NCBI GenBank assembly: GCA_902619315.1
Contig: CACNDW010000004.1
Span: 54,596 to 118,595, forward strand
Origin: an uncultured Bacteroidota bacterium
GTDB lineage: Bacteria > Bacteroidota > Bacteroidia > Flavobacteriales > Flavobacteriaceae
Direction of reading: 5' to 3'
Length of the DNA: 64,000 nt
This document shows, piece by piece, positions 37,730-46,420 of the stretch. The notes beneath the pieces were generated by a model that ran no database searches, was not told where the DNA came from, and saw only the letters and a list, made by a program, of their open reading frames with translations. Position numbers and translations under genes: made by a program. Position 1 is the first letter of the stretch. Each line of letters begins with the position of its first letter.

Positions 37730-38535
37730 GGGTAATTTTTTATGGCTGCTCTAATGCTTTTGTACTTATCAATTAATGCAGCAGCAGATTCATTATCAAT
37801 ATCCAATTCTTCCATAAGAATTCTAACCGCCCGATCAACTAGCTTGACATTGTTCATTTGAATGTCAATCATTTTATTTCCTTTGACCCTTCCTAATTTG
37901 ATCATACTTGAAGTAGTAATCATATTCAGAATTAATTTTTGGACAGTTCCAGCTTTCATTCGCGAGCTTCCTGTAACAAATTCTGGCCCTACGATAACTT
38001 CGATGGGAAAATCTGCATGCTGTGTAATTGGGCTATTTGGGTTACAAGTAATGCAACCGGTAGCAATGCCATTTTCCTGACATTTTTTAAGTGCACCCAC
38101 CACATAAGGTGTTGTTCCAGAAGCGGCAATACCAATGACTAAATCGTTTTGATCGGGCTGGTGTTGTTTTATATCTCTCCATCCCTGTGTGGAGTCGTCT
38201 TCAGCATTTTCGATGGATTGATGTAGCGCATCTATTCCTCCAGCTATTATGCCCGTTACCATTTCTGGATTTGTTCCAAAGGTAGGCGGACACTCAGAGG
38301 CATCTAACACGCCTAGCCTTCCACTTGTTCCTGCACCCATGTAGAACAATCTTCCACCGTTTTTCATTCTTGGCACTAAATTATTGATTAGGGATTCGAT
38401 TTTATCTAGAACATGCCCCACAGCCAATACTGCCACTTTGTCTTCACGATGGATTCCGGACAAAAGTTCTTTGGTTGATTTTGTCTCCAGTGAATTGTAA
38501 TGGGAGTCTTTTTCTGTTATTTTTTCAAACTTCAT
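37726..38535 (-). CDS. murQ: N-acetylmuramic acid 6-phosphate etherase
   Basis: A protein of 269 residues. It cleaves the lactyl ether of MurNAc-6-phosphate to give GlcNAc-6-phosphate, a step of peptidoglycan recycling. SIS-domain motifs: RLFYMGAGTSGRLGVLDASECPPTFG, GIAASGTTPYVVGAL and TGSSRMKAGTVQKLILNM. ITEKDSHYNSLETKST matches the MurQ N-terminus. The GH20 hexosaminidase at 13373 could act earlier in the same pathway. It is translationally coupled with the small DUF6095 protein. Confidence 0.95.
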   Translation of the reverse strand: MKFEKITEKDSHYNSLETKSTKELLSGIHREDKVAVLAVGHVLDKIESLINNLVPRMKNGGRLFYMGAGTSGRLGVLDASECPPTFGTNPEMVTGIIAGGIDALHQSIENAEDDSTQGWRDIKQHQPDQNDLVIGIAASGTTPYVVGALKKCQENGIATGCITCNPNSPITQHADFPIEVIVGPEFVTGSSRMKAGTVQKLILNMITTSSMIKLGRVKGNKMIDIQMNNVKLVDRAVRILMEELDIDNESAAALIDKYKSIRAAIKNYP

Positions 38536-38561
38536 AAATCGAAACTAATTAGTCAATCTTA

Positions 38562-38569
38562 CAAAAATA
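38562..38569 (-). promoter_or_regulatory. TAnnTTTG promoter element for murQ
   Basis: Minus strand TATTTTTG, a full match, 26 bases before the murQ ATG. The rest of the 194-base spacer to icd is AT-rich; no hairpin terminator for icd was recognised. Confidence 0.45.
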
Positions 38570-38729
38570 AATTCTCAATTTAAATTACTGTAAAATATAA
38601 TAAATTATGCATTTATTAAACTCTTAAGATCTTATGTATTAATCCAATGGTTGATTATAGATTTGAAATTATTAAAAGACACCTTAAAATTGAATTTATC
38701 AATCTCAAATGAAAAATAAAATCAAGTGT

Positions 38730-39956
38730 TTATACCAGTTTAAGGTCTAGGTTTTCTTTAATCGCGTCAAGAAATTTTTGAGTACTTAAGTAGTGAGTTT
38801 TATTAAGATTTTCTTTGTGAATTAGCAAGGCCAAATCCTTAGTCATTTTTCCACTTTCAATGGTCTCAATACAAACGGCCTCTAATGTCTGACAAAAGTC
38901 AATAAGCGGTTGATTATTGTCAAGTTTTCCTCTGTGTTGCAACCCTCTAGTCCATGCAAAAATAGAAGCTATGGGATTTGTTGAGGTTTCTTTTCCCATT
39001 TTGTGTTGTCTATAGTGACGTGTAACGGTTCCGTGTGCCGCTTCGGCTTCCATGACTTCCCCGTCAGGAGTGACTAAGGTAGATGTCATAAGACCCAAAG
39101 AGCCAAAACCTTGTGCAACTGTATCAGATTGAACATCTCCGTCATAATTTTTACAAGCCCAAACAAATCCACCGCTCCATTTCATGGCTGCAGCAACCAT
39201 GTCATCTATTAATCGGTGTTCATAGGTAATGCCCGCAACTTTAAATTTTTCTTTGAATTCGTTGTCATATACTTCTTGAAAAATGTCTTTAAATCTTCCA
39301 TCATAAACTTTCATGATGGTGTTTTTGGTCGATAGGTAAAGTGGCCAACCTTTGTCAAGAGCCCTATTCATGCAAGATCTTGCAAATCCAAAAATGGAAG
39401 ATTCAATGTTGTACATACTCATGGCGACACCGTTTTCTTGAAAGTCATAAACCTCCCATGTAGTTGCTTCACTTCCATTTTCAGGTGTAAATGTCATGGT
39501 GAGCTTTCCCTTTCCAATTATCATAGCATCTGTGGCTTTATACTGATCACCAAAAGCGTGTCTTCCAATACAAATAGGCTTGGTCCAACCCTGTACATAA
39601 CGTGGTACATTTTTCATTATTATTGGTTCTCTGAATACCGTTCCACCCACAATGTTTCTTATGGTTCCGTTGGGAGATCGGTACATTTTCTTAAGTCCAA
39701 ACTCTTCTACACGATCTTCATCGGGAGTAATTGTAGCACATTTGATTCCTACTTTATATTTTTTGATTGCTTCTGCTGCATCTATTGTAATCTGATCCTC
39801 TGTTTTATCTCTCGACTCCATACTAAGGTCATAGTATAGAAGTTTAATATCTAGGTAGGGAAGAATTAATTGTTCTTTGATAAATTTCCAAATAATTCTG
39901 GTCATTTCGTCACCATCGATCTCTACGACCGGCTGCTCGACAACAATTTTTGACAT
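38730..39956 (-). CDS. icd: NADP-dependent isocitrate dehydrogenase, eukaryotic-like homodimeric type
   Basis: A protein of 408 residues. It oxidises isocitrate to 2-oxoglutarate in the TCA cycle. [28 protein letters not shown] and [19 protein letters not shown] are typical of the eukaryote-type subfamily, as in mitochondrial IDH, not of the E. coli-type enzyme. [16 protein letters not shown] and [14 protein letters not shown] form the metal/NADP region. It is a single-gene unit with its own promoter. Confidence 0.95.
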   Translation of the reverse strand: MSKIVVEQPVVEIDGDEMTRIIWKFIKEQLILPYLDIKLLYYDLSMESRDKTEDQITIDAAEAIKKYKVGIKCATITPDEDRVEEFGLKKMYRSPNGTIRNIVGGTVFREPIIMKNVPRYVQGWTKPICIGRHAFGDQYKATDAMIIGKGKLTMTFTPENGSEATTWEVYDFQENGVAMSMYNIESSIFGFARSCMNRALDKGWPLYLSTKNTIMKVYDGRFKDIFQEVYDNEFKEKFKVAGITYEHRLIDDMVAAAMKWSGGFVWACKNYDGDVQSDTVAQGFGSLGLMTSTLVTPDGEVMEAEAAHGTVTRHYRQHKMGKETSTNPIASIFAWTRGLQHRGKLDNNQPLIDFCQTLEAVCIETIESGKMTKDLALLIHKENLNKTHYLSTQKFLDAIKENLDLKLV

Positions 39957-39978
39957 TTAAATTTCAATTAAGTTTGGA

Positions 39979-39986
39979 CAAATATA
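39979..39986 (-). promoter_or_regulatory. TAnnTTTG promoter element for icd
   Basis: Minus strand TATATTTG, a full match, 22 bases before the icd ATG. It lies between the rplS terminator and icd, consistent with icd being transcribed alone. Confidence 0.5.
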
Positions 39987-40032
39987 ATGAAGGATCATGA
40001 TAGTATTAATAATGTTTTTGATTTTGTCCAAC

Positions 40033-40056
40033 AAAAAAACCGCTTTGAAGCGGTTT
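40033..40056 (-). terminator. Rho-independent terminator of rplS
   Basis: A perfect 9-base stem, AAACCGCTT with AAGCGGTTT and a 2-base loop (40037-40056), is followed on the minus strand by seven T residues. It begins 7 bases after the rplS stop. Confidence 0.9.
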
Positions 40057-40063
40057 GATTATT

Positions 40064-40408
40064 CTATTGCTCTTTAATTCGGGCTTTTTTACCTCTCAAT
40101 TTTTTGAAGTAATAAATTCTTGAGCGTCTGACTTTTCCTTTTTTGTTGACTTCAATTTTTTTAATGGTTGGCAGATTTAGAGGAAAAATTCTTTCTACTC
40201 CAACAGTTCCTGACATTTTACGGATTGTAAATGACTTAGAAAGACCATGACCTTTTATTTGGATAACCACACCCTTGAAGAACTGAGTTCTTACTTTGTC
40301 TCCTTCACGAATTTCATAATAGACTGTAATTGTATCCCCAGCAGAAAATTCTGGAAAGTCTTTTTTCGGAATAAATTCTTTTTGAACAAAATTTACAAGT
40401 GCTTCCAT
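40064..40408 (-). CDS. rplS: 50S ribosomal protein L19
   Basis: A protein of 114 residues, normal length. FSAGDTITVYYEIREGDKVRTQFFKGVVI and FTIRKMSGTVGVERIFPLNLP are the L19 signature. It sits at the 30S-50S interface. It follows trmD, as in many bacteria (trmD-rplS), here with a 114-base spacer and a strong terminator after it. Confidence 0.98.
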   Translation of the reverse strand: MEALVNFVQKEFIPKKDFPEFSAGDTITVYYEIREGDKVRTQFFKGVVIQIKGHGLSKSFTIRKMSGTVGVERIFPLNLPTIKKIEVNKKGKVRRSRIYYFKKLRGKKARIKEQ

Positions 40409-40522
40409 TAAATTTAAATTGATTGATTCAAACTTTACGTTCGATATGCAATTAATGATTGCAAATTTAAGACTATTTTTGATTTAAACAACTTACATCC
40501 ATTGATTAACTATTATAAAAAA

Positions 40523-41206
40523 TCAACCGTGATCTTCCATTAAATCTGGTCTTGTTTTTTTTGTTTTTTCAAGGGCTTGTGATTCTCTCCATTTTTCTAT
40601 CTCAGGGGTATTTCCTGAAGTTAGTATTTTAGGAACTTCCCAACCTTTATAGTTAGCCGGCCGAGTATAGATAGGTGGTGCCAGTAGTCCGTCTTGATAG
40701 CTATCGGTAAGAGCAGAGGACTCGTCCCCCAAAACGCCAGGAATTAGTCTGATGATGCTATCACATAATACCGCTGCAGCCAACTCTCCTCCTGAAAGCA
40801 CAAAATCACCAATCGAAATTTCTCGTGTGATCAAGTGATCCCTTACACGTTGGTCAACACCTTTGTAGTGTCCACAAAGGATTATTAAATTTTTTTTGGT
40901 GGACAGATTATTGGATATACTTTGATCGAGTTGCTCACCATCAGGGGTGAGGTAAATGACTTCGTCATAAGTCCTCTCTTTTTTGAGTTGCCTGATACAA
41001 AGGTCTATTGGTTCAATTTTCATAACCATTCCTGCTCCACCACCAAAAGGATAATCGTCAACTTGTTTGTTTTTGTTATATGCGTAATCCCTTAAGGTGT
41101 GGAAATTGATAACTGCTTTTTTGGATTTAATTGCTCGTTTTAGAATTGATTCCTCAAATGGACTGCGGAGCAACTCAGGAAAAAGTGTGATGATATCTAT
41201 TCTCAT
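40523..41206 (-). CDS. trmD: tRNA (guanine-N1)-methyltransferase
   Basis: A protein of 227 residues from the ATG at 41206 ([13 protein letters not shown]), the usual TrmD start; a TTG three codons upstream is unlikely. It methylates G37 of tRNAs with SAM, preventing +1 frameshifts. Motifs: [26 protein letters not shown] (knot/SAM site) and [14 protein letters not shown] with the catalytic Asp, then [16 protein letters not shown]. It precedes rplS. Confidence 0.97.
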   Translation of the reverse strand: MRIDIITLFPELLRSPFEESILKRAIKSKKAVINFHTLRDYAYNKNKQVDDYPFGGGAGMVMKIEPIDLCIRQLKKERTYDEVIYLTPDGEQLDQSISNNLSTKKNLIILCGHYKGVDQRVRDHLITREISIGDFVLSGGELAAAVLCDSIIRLIPGVLGDESSALTDSYQDGLLAPPIYTRPANYKGWEVPKILTSGNTPEIEKWRESQALEKTKKTRPDLMEDHG

Positions 41207-41371
41207 ACAATGCAAAGATTTTATAAATTAAGAATTTATCAAAACTTTTGATGACTTTTAGGGCTTTGTTTCGTTGAACTTTATAAGAGATATATGTAAT
41301 ATTTCGAAGACTCATCTAAAAAGTTTTTTGAAATACATATACGCTTAAATGTAATTTCAATTGGTGGAAAT

Positions 41372-41399
41372 AAAAAAGAGCTATCGAACGATAGCTCTT
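41372..41399 (-). terminator. Rho-independent terminator of the HtrA-like protease gene
   Basis: A perfect 11-base stem (AAGAGCTATCG and CGATAGCTCTT, 2-base loop, 41376-41399) is followed on the minus strand by six T residues. It lies about 20 bases after the protease gene's stop. Confidence 0.9.
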
Positions 41400-41420
41400 A
41401 AGTTAAGCTTAAATATATGT

Positions 41421-42809
41421 TTATTCAAAAATGATTCTTTCTTTTTCTCCGTTGGGTTTTAAAAAAAGGATACTGTTGAGGTTATTGACATTAAAAGCAT
41501 CAATATCTGATACATCTTTGATTTTTTTATTGTTAATTTCCAATAATATAAAGCCATCATCAATTCCATAACGATATAGACGGCGATTCATCAATTCTTT
41601 AATAATTACCCCTTGATCCAAACCAAAGTATTCCTTTTGTTCTGAATTAATGTTGGTAAGATACATCCCTAAAAATTCAGTAGTATTTGTTTTTTTTAAG
41701 GTTACTATGATTTTATTATTTGAATTTTCTCTACTGTAAGTCACCTCGACTTTCTCACCAGGTCTTTTGGTTGAGAGGTAACCTGTTAAATCGGAAAAGG
41801 TATTAATCTTTACCTCGTCAACCTTTTTAATAATATCACCGCTTTGCAAACCGGCATCGGAGGCACCCATGCCTTCAATAACATTGCCAATTAAAAACCC
41901 TTGTGTTTCTTTCACATCAAACTTTTCAGCCAATTCGGCATTGAGGGCACTACCGGAAACGCCCAATAAGCCTTTTTGAACATTTCCATATTCGATCAAA
42001 TCTTCAAATACTTTTCTGACAATATTACTGGGCACAGCAAATGAATAACCAACAAAACCTCCAGTGATTGAAGAAATGGCTGTATTAATTCCTATTAATT
42101 CACCGTCTGTATTAACCAGTGCACCTCCGCTGTTTCCCATGTTAACGGCTGCATCGGTTTGTATAAAGGATTGATTTTTACTGTCCCTGTCATTTAGGTC
42201 TCTTGACTTGGCGCTAATGATACCAGCAGTTACAGTAGAATTGAGGTTGAAGGGATTTCCCACAGCTAGCACCCATTCTCCAATACGAGCCAATTCAGAG
42301 TTTCCAAAAGGAATAAATGGTAACGACTCATCGGTTTTAATTTTTAAAACGGCCAAATCTGTACTTTGGTCAGTTCCAATAACCTCTGCAGTGTAGGTTT
42401 TGTTTTTGTTGGAAGTAACCTCAATTTCAGTTGCATCCTCTATCACATGATAATTAGTGATTATTAGTCCATCAGGTGAAACAATCACACCTGATCCAGT
42501 ACCGATTCTCTTTTCATCATAGTCATCTCCGTAAAAATTTCTTAACCAACCGGATATGTTGCTTTTTTGGATACTTGTGTTTTTTACGTGAACCACTGCG
42601 TTAACAGTTTTCTCTGCTGCTTTGGTAAAATCCGTCATTTCGGCAGCTATACTGTTAGTTTTGAAACTGTAGGTGGTTGGAATTAAGCTAAGTTTTTCAT
42701 TTTCTACAACTTCAATTTTCTCATTTGAGAAATAATCATGGGCGACTAGAGTGACTAGTGCACTTACCGCTGCAATCATTAAGGTTTTTAATGTAGATTT
42801 CATTTTCAT
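41421..42809 (-). CDS. degP: HtrA/DegP-type periplasmic serine protease with PDZ domain
   Basis: A protein of 462 residues. The N-terminal segment (about 8-24) is a signal peptide or anchor. The trypsin-like domain holds the triad His121 (TNYHVIEDA), Asp151 (STDLAVLK) and Ser227 (NMGNSGGALV). A clear PDZ domain lies at about 278-365 (GFLIGNVIEGMGASDAGLQSGDII). The last 95 residues form a weaker second PDZ-like region (FGLDQGVIIKEL...YGIDDGFILLEINNKKI). Such proteases degrade or chaperone misfolded envelope proteins. It is a single gene with its own promoter element and terminator. The symbol degQ would fit equally well. Confidence 0.93.
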   Translation of the reverse strand: MKMKSTLKTLMIAAVSALVTLVAHDYFSNEKIEVVENEKLSLIPTTYSFKTNSIAAEMTDFTKAAEKTVNAVVHVKNTSIQKSNISGWLRNFYGDDYDEKRIGTGSGVIVSPDGLIITNYHVIEDATEIEVTSNKNKTYTAEVIGTDQSTDLAVLKIKTDESLPFIPFGNSELARIGEWVLAVGNPFNLNSTVTAGIISAKSRDLNDRDSKNQSFIQTDAAVNMGNSGGALVNTDGELIGINTAISSITGGFVGYSFAVPSNIVRKVFEDLIEYGNVQKGLLGVSGSALNAELAEKFDVKETQGFLIGNVIEGMGASDAGLQSGDIIKKVDEVKINTFSDLTGYLSTKRPGEKVEVTYSRENSNNKIIVTLKKTNTTEFLGMYLTNINSEQKEYFGLDQGVIIKELMNRRLYRYGIDDGFILLEINNKKIKDVSDIDAFNVNNLNSILFLKPNGEKERIIFE

Positions 42810-42823
42810 TTTTTTTCTTTGAA

Positions 42824-42831
42824 CAAAATTA
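42824..42831 (-). promoter_or_regulatory. TAnnTTTG promoter element for the HtrA-like protease gene
   Basis: Minus strand TAATTTTG, a full match, 14 bases before the ATG at 42809. It shares a 104-base divergent spacer with the dapF promoter element. Confidence 0.5.
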
Positions 42832-42901
42832 AAAATTCTATTCTTTATTCATTGTTGATTTAACGACTATTTAACAGATTCAATTACGGTTAAATTTTCC
42901 C

Positions 42902-42909
42902 TAAATTTG
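42902..42909 (+). promoter_or_regulatory. TAnnTTTG promoter element abutting dapF
   Basis: Plus strand TAAATTTG, a full match, only 4 bases (GACT) before the dapF ATG at 42914. The predicted transcription start falls on or next to the A of the start codon, implying a leaderless or nearly leaderless mRNA. Confidence 0.5.
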
Positions 42910-42913
42910 GACT

Positions 42914-43699
42914 ATGAATTTTCTATTTGAAAAATACCAAGGCGCTGGGAATGATTTTATCATACTTGATGATCGTCAAGAGAGTTTTCCTGACCATAAC
43001 TACAATTTAGTCAAAAATATCTGTGATCGTCATTATGGAATTGGTGCTGATGGATTGATCTTATTGAGAGATTCCAAACGATCGGATTTTAAAATGCTAT
43101 ATTTCAACGCCAATGGCCATCTTGGTAGCCTTTGTGGTAATGGCAGCAGGTGTTTATTTGCCTTTGCTAAAAAATATCAAATTGTTAATAATCAAGGAAC
43201 TTTTGAAACCTCTGATGGAATAATTAAGGGATCAGTTACTTCCGATGATTTGATCTGTATTGAGATGGGAGATGTATTGAAAATTGAAAAAAGGGACTCA
43301 GCCATATTTATGGACACAGGTTCACCTCACCATGTTGAATTTGTTGATCAGGTGTCTTCTGTTGATGTAAAATCTCAAGGGGCTGCCATTAGATATGGAG
43401 CACCTTATTTTGAGACTGGTTCAAATATAAATTTTGTTGAAAAAGTAAATGATAATGAATTCAATATCAGAACCTACGAAAGAGGAATAGAAGACGAGAC
43501 CCTTGCTTGTGGGACTGGAGCAGTTGCTGCAGCCATTTCGGCTCATTTTTCTAAATTAACTTCTCTAAATTTTCTAAACATTAATGCTTTGGGTGGCAAT
43601 TTACAAGTCTCATTTACCCAAAACTTGGGCCAATACAAAAACATTAAACTTACCGGCCCTGCAGTCTTTGTTTTTTCTGGTAATTTAAATACTGAATGA
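42914..43699 (+). CDS. dapF: Diaminopimelate epimerase
   Basis: A protein of 261 residues. It converts LL- to meso-diaminopimelate for lysine and peptidoglycan. The two catalytic cysteines are visible: Cys74 in GSLCGNGSRC and Cys199 in TLACGTGAVAAA. YQGAGNDFIILDDR is the N-terminal signature. It is first in an overlapping dapF-GNAT-mltG unit. DapA, an earlier enzyme of this pathway, is encoded about 9 kb away. Confidence 0.97.
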   Translation: MNFLFEKYQGAGNDFIILDDRQESFPDHNYNLVKNICDRHYGIGADGLILLRDSKRSDFKMLYFNANGHLGSLCGNGSRCLFAFAKKYQIVNNQGTFETSDGIIKGSVTSDDLICIEMGDVLKIEKRDSAIFMDTGSPHHVEFVDQVSSVDVKSQGAAIRYGAPYFETGSNINFVEKVNDNEFNIRTYERGIEDETLACGTGAVAAAISAHFSKLTSLNFLNINALGGNLQVSFTQNLGQYKNIKLTGPAVFVFSGNLNTE

Positions 43700-44217
43700 T
43701 TCGACTTCAAAATAAACTCATAAGTTTAAGGGCTTTAGAAACCCGCGATATTGAACTCCTTTTCGATTTGGAGAACGATGTTGAGTTGTGGAAGTATTCC
43801 AATCGAAATCAGCCATACTCAAAGGATTTACTTCAAAATTATATTGCAAATTCTCACAAAGATATTTTTGAAACCCGTCAAATCAAGTTTACCATCAGCA
43901 CCATGGAGGACATTGCTCTTGGCTTTATTGATTTATTTGACTTTGAGCCTTTGCATCACAGGGCAGGGGTAGGATTGGTCATCCGAAAACTAGATCATAG
44001 AAAAGGATATGGTGCAGCAGCATTGGATTTGATTAGTAATTATGCGAGAAACCATTTACAATTGCATCAGCTCTATGCCCACATTGCCGTTGAAAATAAA
44101 ATCAGTATTCAACTTTTTGAAAATAAAGGGTATTGTTTTGTTGGAATAAAGAAGGATTGGAATTTTTATGAAGGAAAGTACCATGACGAAATTATTTATC
44201 AAAAACTGATTGTTTGA
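43696..44217 (+). CDS. GNAT-family N-acetyltransferase (RimJ/RimL-like)
   Basis: A protein of 173 residues. It begins MIRLQNKLISLRALETRDIELLFDLEND, the usual start of the RimJ/RimL acetyltransferase_3 type. GVGLVIRKLDHRKGYGAAALDLISNYA is the acetyl-CoA binding loop and LYAHIAVENKISIQLFENKGY the closing motif. The substrate is unknown; ribosomal proteins, amino sugars or polyamines are possible. It overlaps dapF by 4 bases (ATGA) and mltG by 4 bases, so all three are translationally coupled. Confidence 0.88.
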   Translation: MIRLQNKLISLRALETRDIELLFDLENDVELWKYSNRNQPYSKDLLQNYIANSHKDIFETRQIKFTISTMEDIALGFIDLFDFEPLHHRAGVGLVIRKLDHRKGYGAAALDLISNYARNHLQLHQLYAHIAVENKISIQLFENKGYCFVGIKKDWNFYEGKYHDEIIYQKLIV

Positions 44218-45260
44218 AATATCGAAATAAAATATTAACCATTATTGTATCAATGGGACTTGCTTTTGGTCTCTATTTTGTTTATCTATTTGCTGAAACT
44301 TTTTATTTAGACAACACCGTCTTCGATGAGTCAAAAGTTTACGTGTACATTAATGAAGGTGATGAATTTAGTGATCTATTGACTTCTATCACACCACTTT
44401 TAAAATCCACTTCAAGTTTTAGAATCGCTGCCCAAAAAAAAGGCTATAGTAAACGTGTTAAATCAGGTAAATTTTTGATTCTTAAGGGAAGTAATAACAA
44501 TGAAATCATTAACACACTCCGCGGAAAAAGTATGACGGTAAGGGTAACTTTTAATAATCAGGAGCGCATAGAGAATTTGGCGGGAAGGGTTGCAGAACAA
44601 ATAGCTCCTGACAGTGTTTCTTTACTTAAAGTTTTTTTGGATCCCAAGTTTTTAGCCGCAAATGGATTTTCTAAAGAAAATGCATTGGGAATGTATTTAC
44701 CAAATAGTTATGATTTTTTTTGGAATACAACTGCTGAAAATTTTAGACACAAAATGTGGAAATCTTACCAAAAGTTTTGGTCTGATAACAGAATAAGCAA
44801 AGCTGCTGAGTTGGGTTTACAACCTTTGGATGTAATGAGCCTTGCTGCCATTGTCCAGAGGGAAACACAAAAGATAGATGAGCGTAAGCGTGTAGCTGGA
44901 GTTTATATCAATCGTCTAAAAAGAAAAATGATGTTACAGGCTGACCCAACAGTAATATATGCAATGAAACTCAAACTTCGCAACTTTGATACCATAATCA
45001 AACGTGTTCTATATAAAGACTTGACAATTAACTCACCATACAATACTTACCGTTACAATGGATTACCACCGGGTCCCATTTCTATGCCCGATATCTCATC
45101 TATCAATGCAGTTTTGAGTGCTGAGCAACATTCCTATTTGTATTTTGTAGCCAATCCTAAGAACCCAGGATACCATTTATTTGCCAAAAACGGCAGTGAA
45201 CATAATAGGAATAAAAAAATATACACCAATTGGCTTGACAACAATCGGGTTTACCGTTAA
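44214..45260 (+). CDS. mltG: Endolytic murein transglycosylase MltG
   Basis: A protein of 348 residues. One N-terminal membrane segment (about 8-30) anchors it. A LysM-like region follows, then the YceG catalytic domain with AAIVQRETQ (catalytic Glu217), GVYINRLKRKMMLQADPTVIYAM and YNGLPPGPISMPDISSI. It cuts nascent glycan strands and sets their length. The start is TTG at 44214 (MKYRNKIL), overlapping the GNAT stop (TTGA); no ATG is available before the membrane segment. The 3' end overlaps the convergent methyltransferase gene by 4 bases. Confidence 0.95.
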   Translation: MKYRNKILTIIVSMGLAFGLYFVYLFAETFYLDNTVFDESKVYVYINEGDEFSDLLTSITPLLKSTSSFRIAAQKKGYSKRVKSGKFLILKGSNNNEIINTLRGKSMTVRVTFNNQERIENLAGRVAEQIAPDSVSLLKVFLDPKFLAANGFSKENALGMYLPNSYDFFWNTTAENFRHKMWKSYQKFWSDNRISKAAELGLQPLDVMSLAAIVQRETQKIDERKRVAGVYINRLKRKMMLQADPTVIYAMKLKLRNFDTIIKRVLYKDLTINSPYNTYRYNGLPPGPISMPDISSINAVLSAEQHSYLYFVANPKNPGYHLFAKNGSEHNRNKKIYTNWLDNNRVYR

Positions 45261-45967
45261 ACCTGCTTGTGAATAATAAAAATAGCCGGTTTTTTGTGAA
45301 AACTGATGTATTTTTTCTTCCACTGGCCTATATCTAATGTTTTTATAAACTCGCTGGACTGGGTAAGATCGTATGCAATACAGAGGTTTGTTTTGCTATC
45401 CAGAATACGCTTTAAATCTTCAAAAAGTTTTTCATTTCGATAGGGGGTCTCCATAAATATTTGACTTTGATCTAATTTTTGTGATCTGTTTTCTAAAGTT
45501 TTTATGGCTTTTTTGCGTTCTTTTTTATCGATGGGAAGATATCCGTTAAAGGCAAAGTTTTGACCATTGAGTCCAGAGCTCATCATGGCCAAAAGAATAG
45601 AGGAAGGACCAACCAAGGGTTTTACTCTGATGTTCATTAAATAGGCCTTTTGAGCAATTACTGCCCCAGGGTCGGCAATTCCTGGGCAACCGGCATCTGA
45701 AATCAACCCCATATCATTTCCTTTTAAACAGGGATTTAAATAGTCTTCCATTTCAGCTTGAGGTGTATGTTTGTTGAGTGGGAAAAGTTTTAGATCTGAA
45801 TGTAGTTTTTCTGGGGCAATCTTTTTGATGAATCCTCGTGCCTTTTTTTCATTTTCTACAATGAAATAATCTAGTTTTTCAATGATAGATTTAATTTCGA
45901 CAGAAAAATTTTCTTCCTTAAACGTTTCACCTAAAGGACTCGGAATAAGATACAAGGTGGGGATCAT
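45257..45967 (-). CDS. RsmI-family (tetrapyrrole methylase fold) SAM methyltransferase
   Basis: A protein of 236 residues. TLYLIPSPLGE at the N-terminus, GLISDAGCPGIADPG (SAM-binding) and LVGPSSILLAMMSSGLNGQNFAFNGYLP are RsmI-family motifs. Bacteroidota usually have two such proteins: true RsmI, which 2'-O-methylates C1402 of 16S rRNA, and this paralogue marked by DYFIVENEKKARGFIKKI, whose target I do not know. I therefore give no symbol. It overlaps the upstream phosphatase pseudogene's stop (ATGA). Confidence 0.82.
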   Translation of the reverse strand: MIPTLYLIPSPLGETFKEENFSVEIKSIIEKLDYFIVENEKKARGFIKKIAPEKLHSDLKLFPLNKHTPQAEMEDYLNPCLKGNDMGLISDAGCPGIADPGAVIAQKAYLMNIRVKPLVGPSSILLAMMSSGLNGQNFAFNGYLPIDKKERKKAIKTLENRSQKLDQSQIFMETPYRNEKLFEDLKRILDSKTNLCIAYDLTQSSEFIKTLDIGQWKKKYISFHKKPAIFIIHKQV

Positions 45968-46412
45968 GGCTGTGGTTTTTGAAGTTCATCGCTCAATTGA
46001 TCACAGGCTTTATCGATTAGCTCAAAAACCTTTTTAAAGCCGTGCTCATTCCCATAATTTAGATCGGTAACCTCATCATTTTCCGATAGTATACCGACTT
46101 TATTTTTATGATCTGAGGTCAGGGCCATTTTTCTGACCTTGGCAAGGTTGCTGAGATCCATAACAAAGATTTTGTAAAAGAGATCAAAATCATCTGGGTA
46201 GAATTTTCTTGCCTTTTGATGGCGGATATCAATACCATTATTAACAGCTACCAAAATACCTCTTTGGTCGGGTAAATGACCGATGTGATATCCAGTAGTT
46301 CCTGCGGAGTCTACCCTGTAACGATCTTGGAGTAATTTTTTCTTTAGAATACCCTTGCAAGGGGCGAAATACATATATTTCCCAAGCATAACAATAAAAC
46401 TGATGTTTTCAC
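45964..46412 (-). pseudogene. Low-molecular-weight protein-tyrosine phosphatase, frameshifted
   Basis: From a GTG at 46412, 8 bases after dnaA, the frame reads MKTSVLLLCLGNICISPLA, the LMW-PTP start with nucleophile Cys9, but ends at a TAA after 22 codons. The rest of the protein (GILKKKL, VDSAGTTGYHIG, DQRG, FVMDLSNL, HGFKKVFELID) continues in another frame to 45964. One base is missing near 46355, after codon 19; restoring it gives 149 residues, the normal length. The P-loop arginine (C-x5-R) is Ile15, and the acid loop DP is DL. Active loss or a sequencing error are both possible, but the extra lost residues favour real decay. A longer frame from 46455 is an artefact overlapping dnaA. Confidence 0.75.
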
Positions 46413-46420
46413 TTCGAGGG

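Noticed and set aside
39438..39839. 133-residue plus-strand frame opposite icd
   Set aside because: Antisense shadow of icd; rich in Cys, Phe and Ser as expected from reversed codons.
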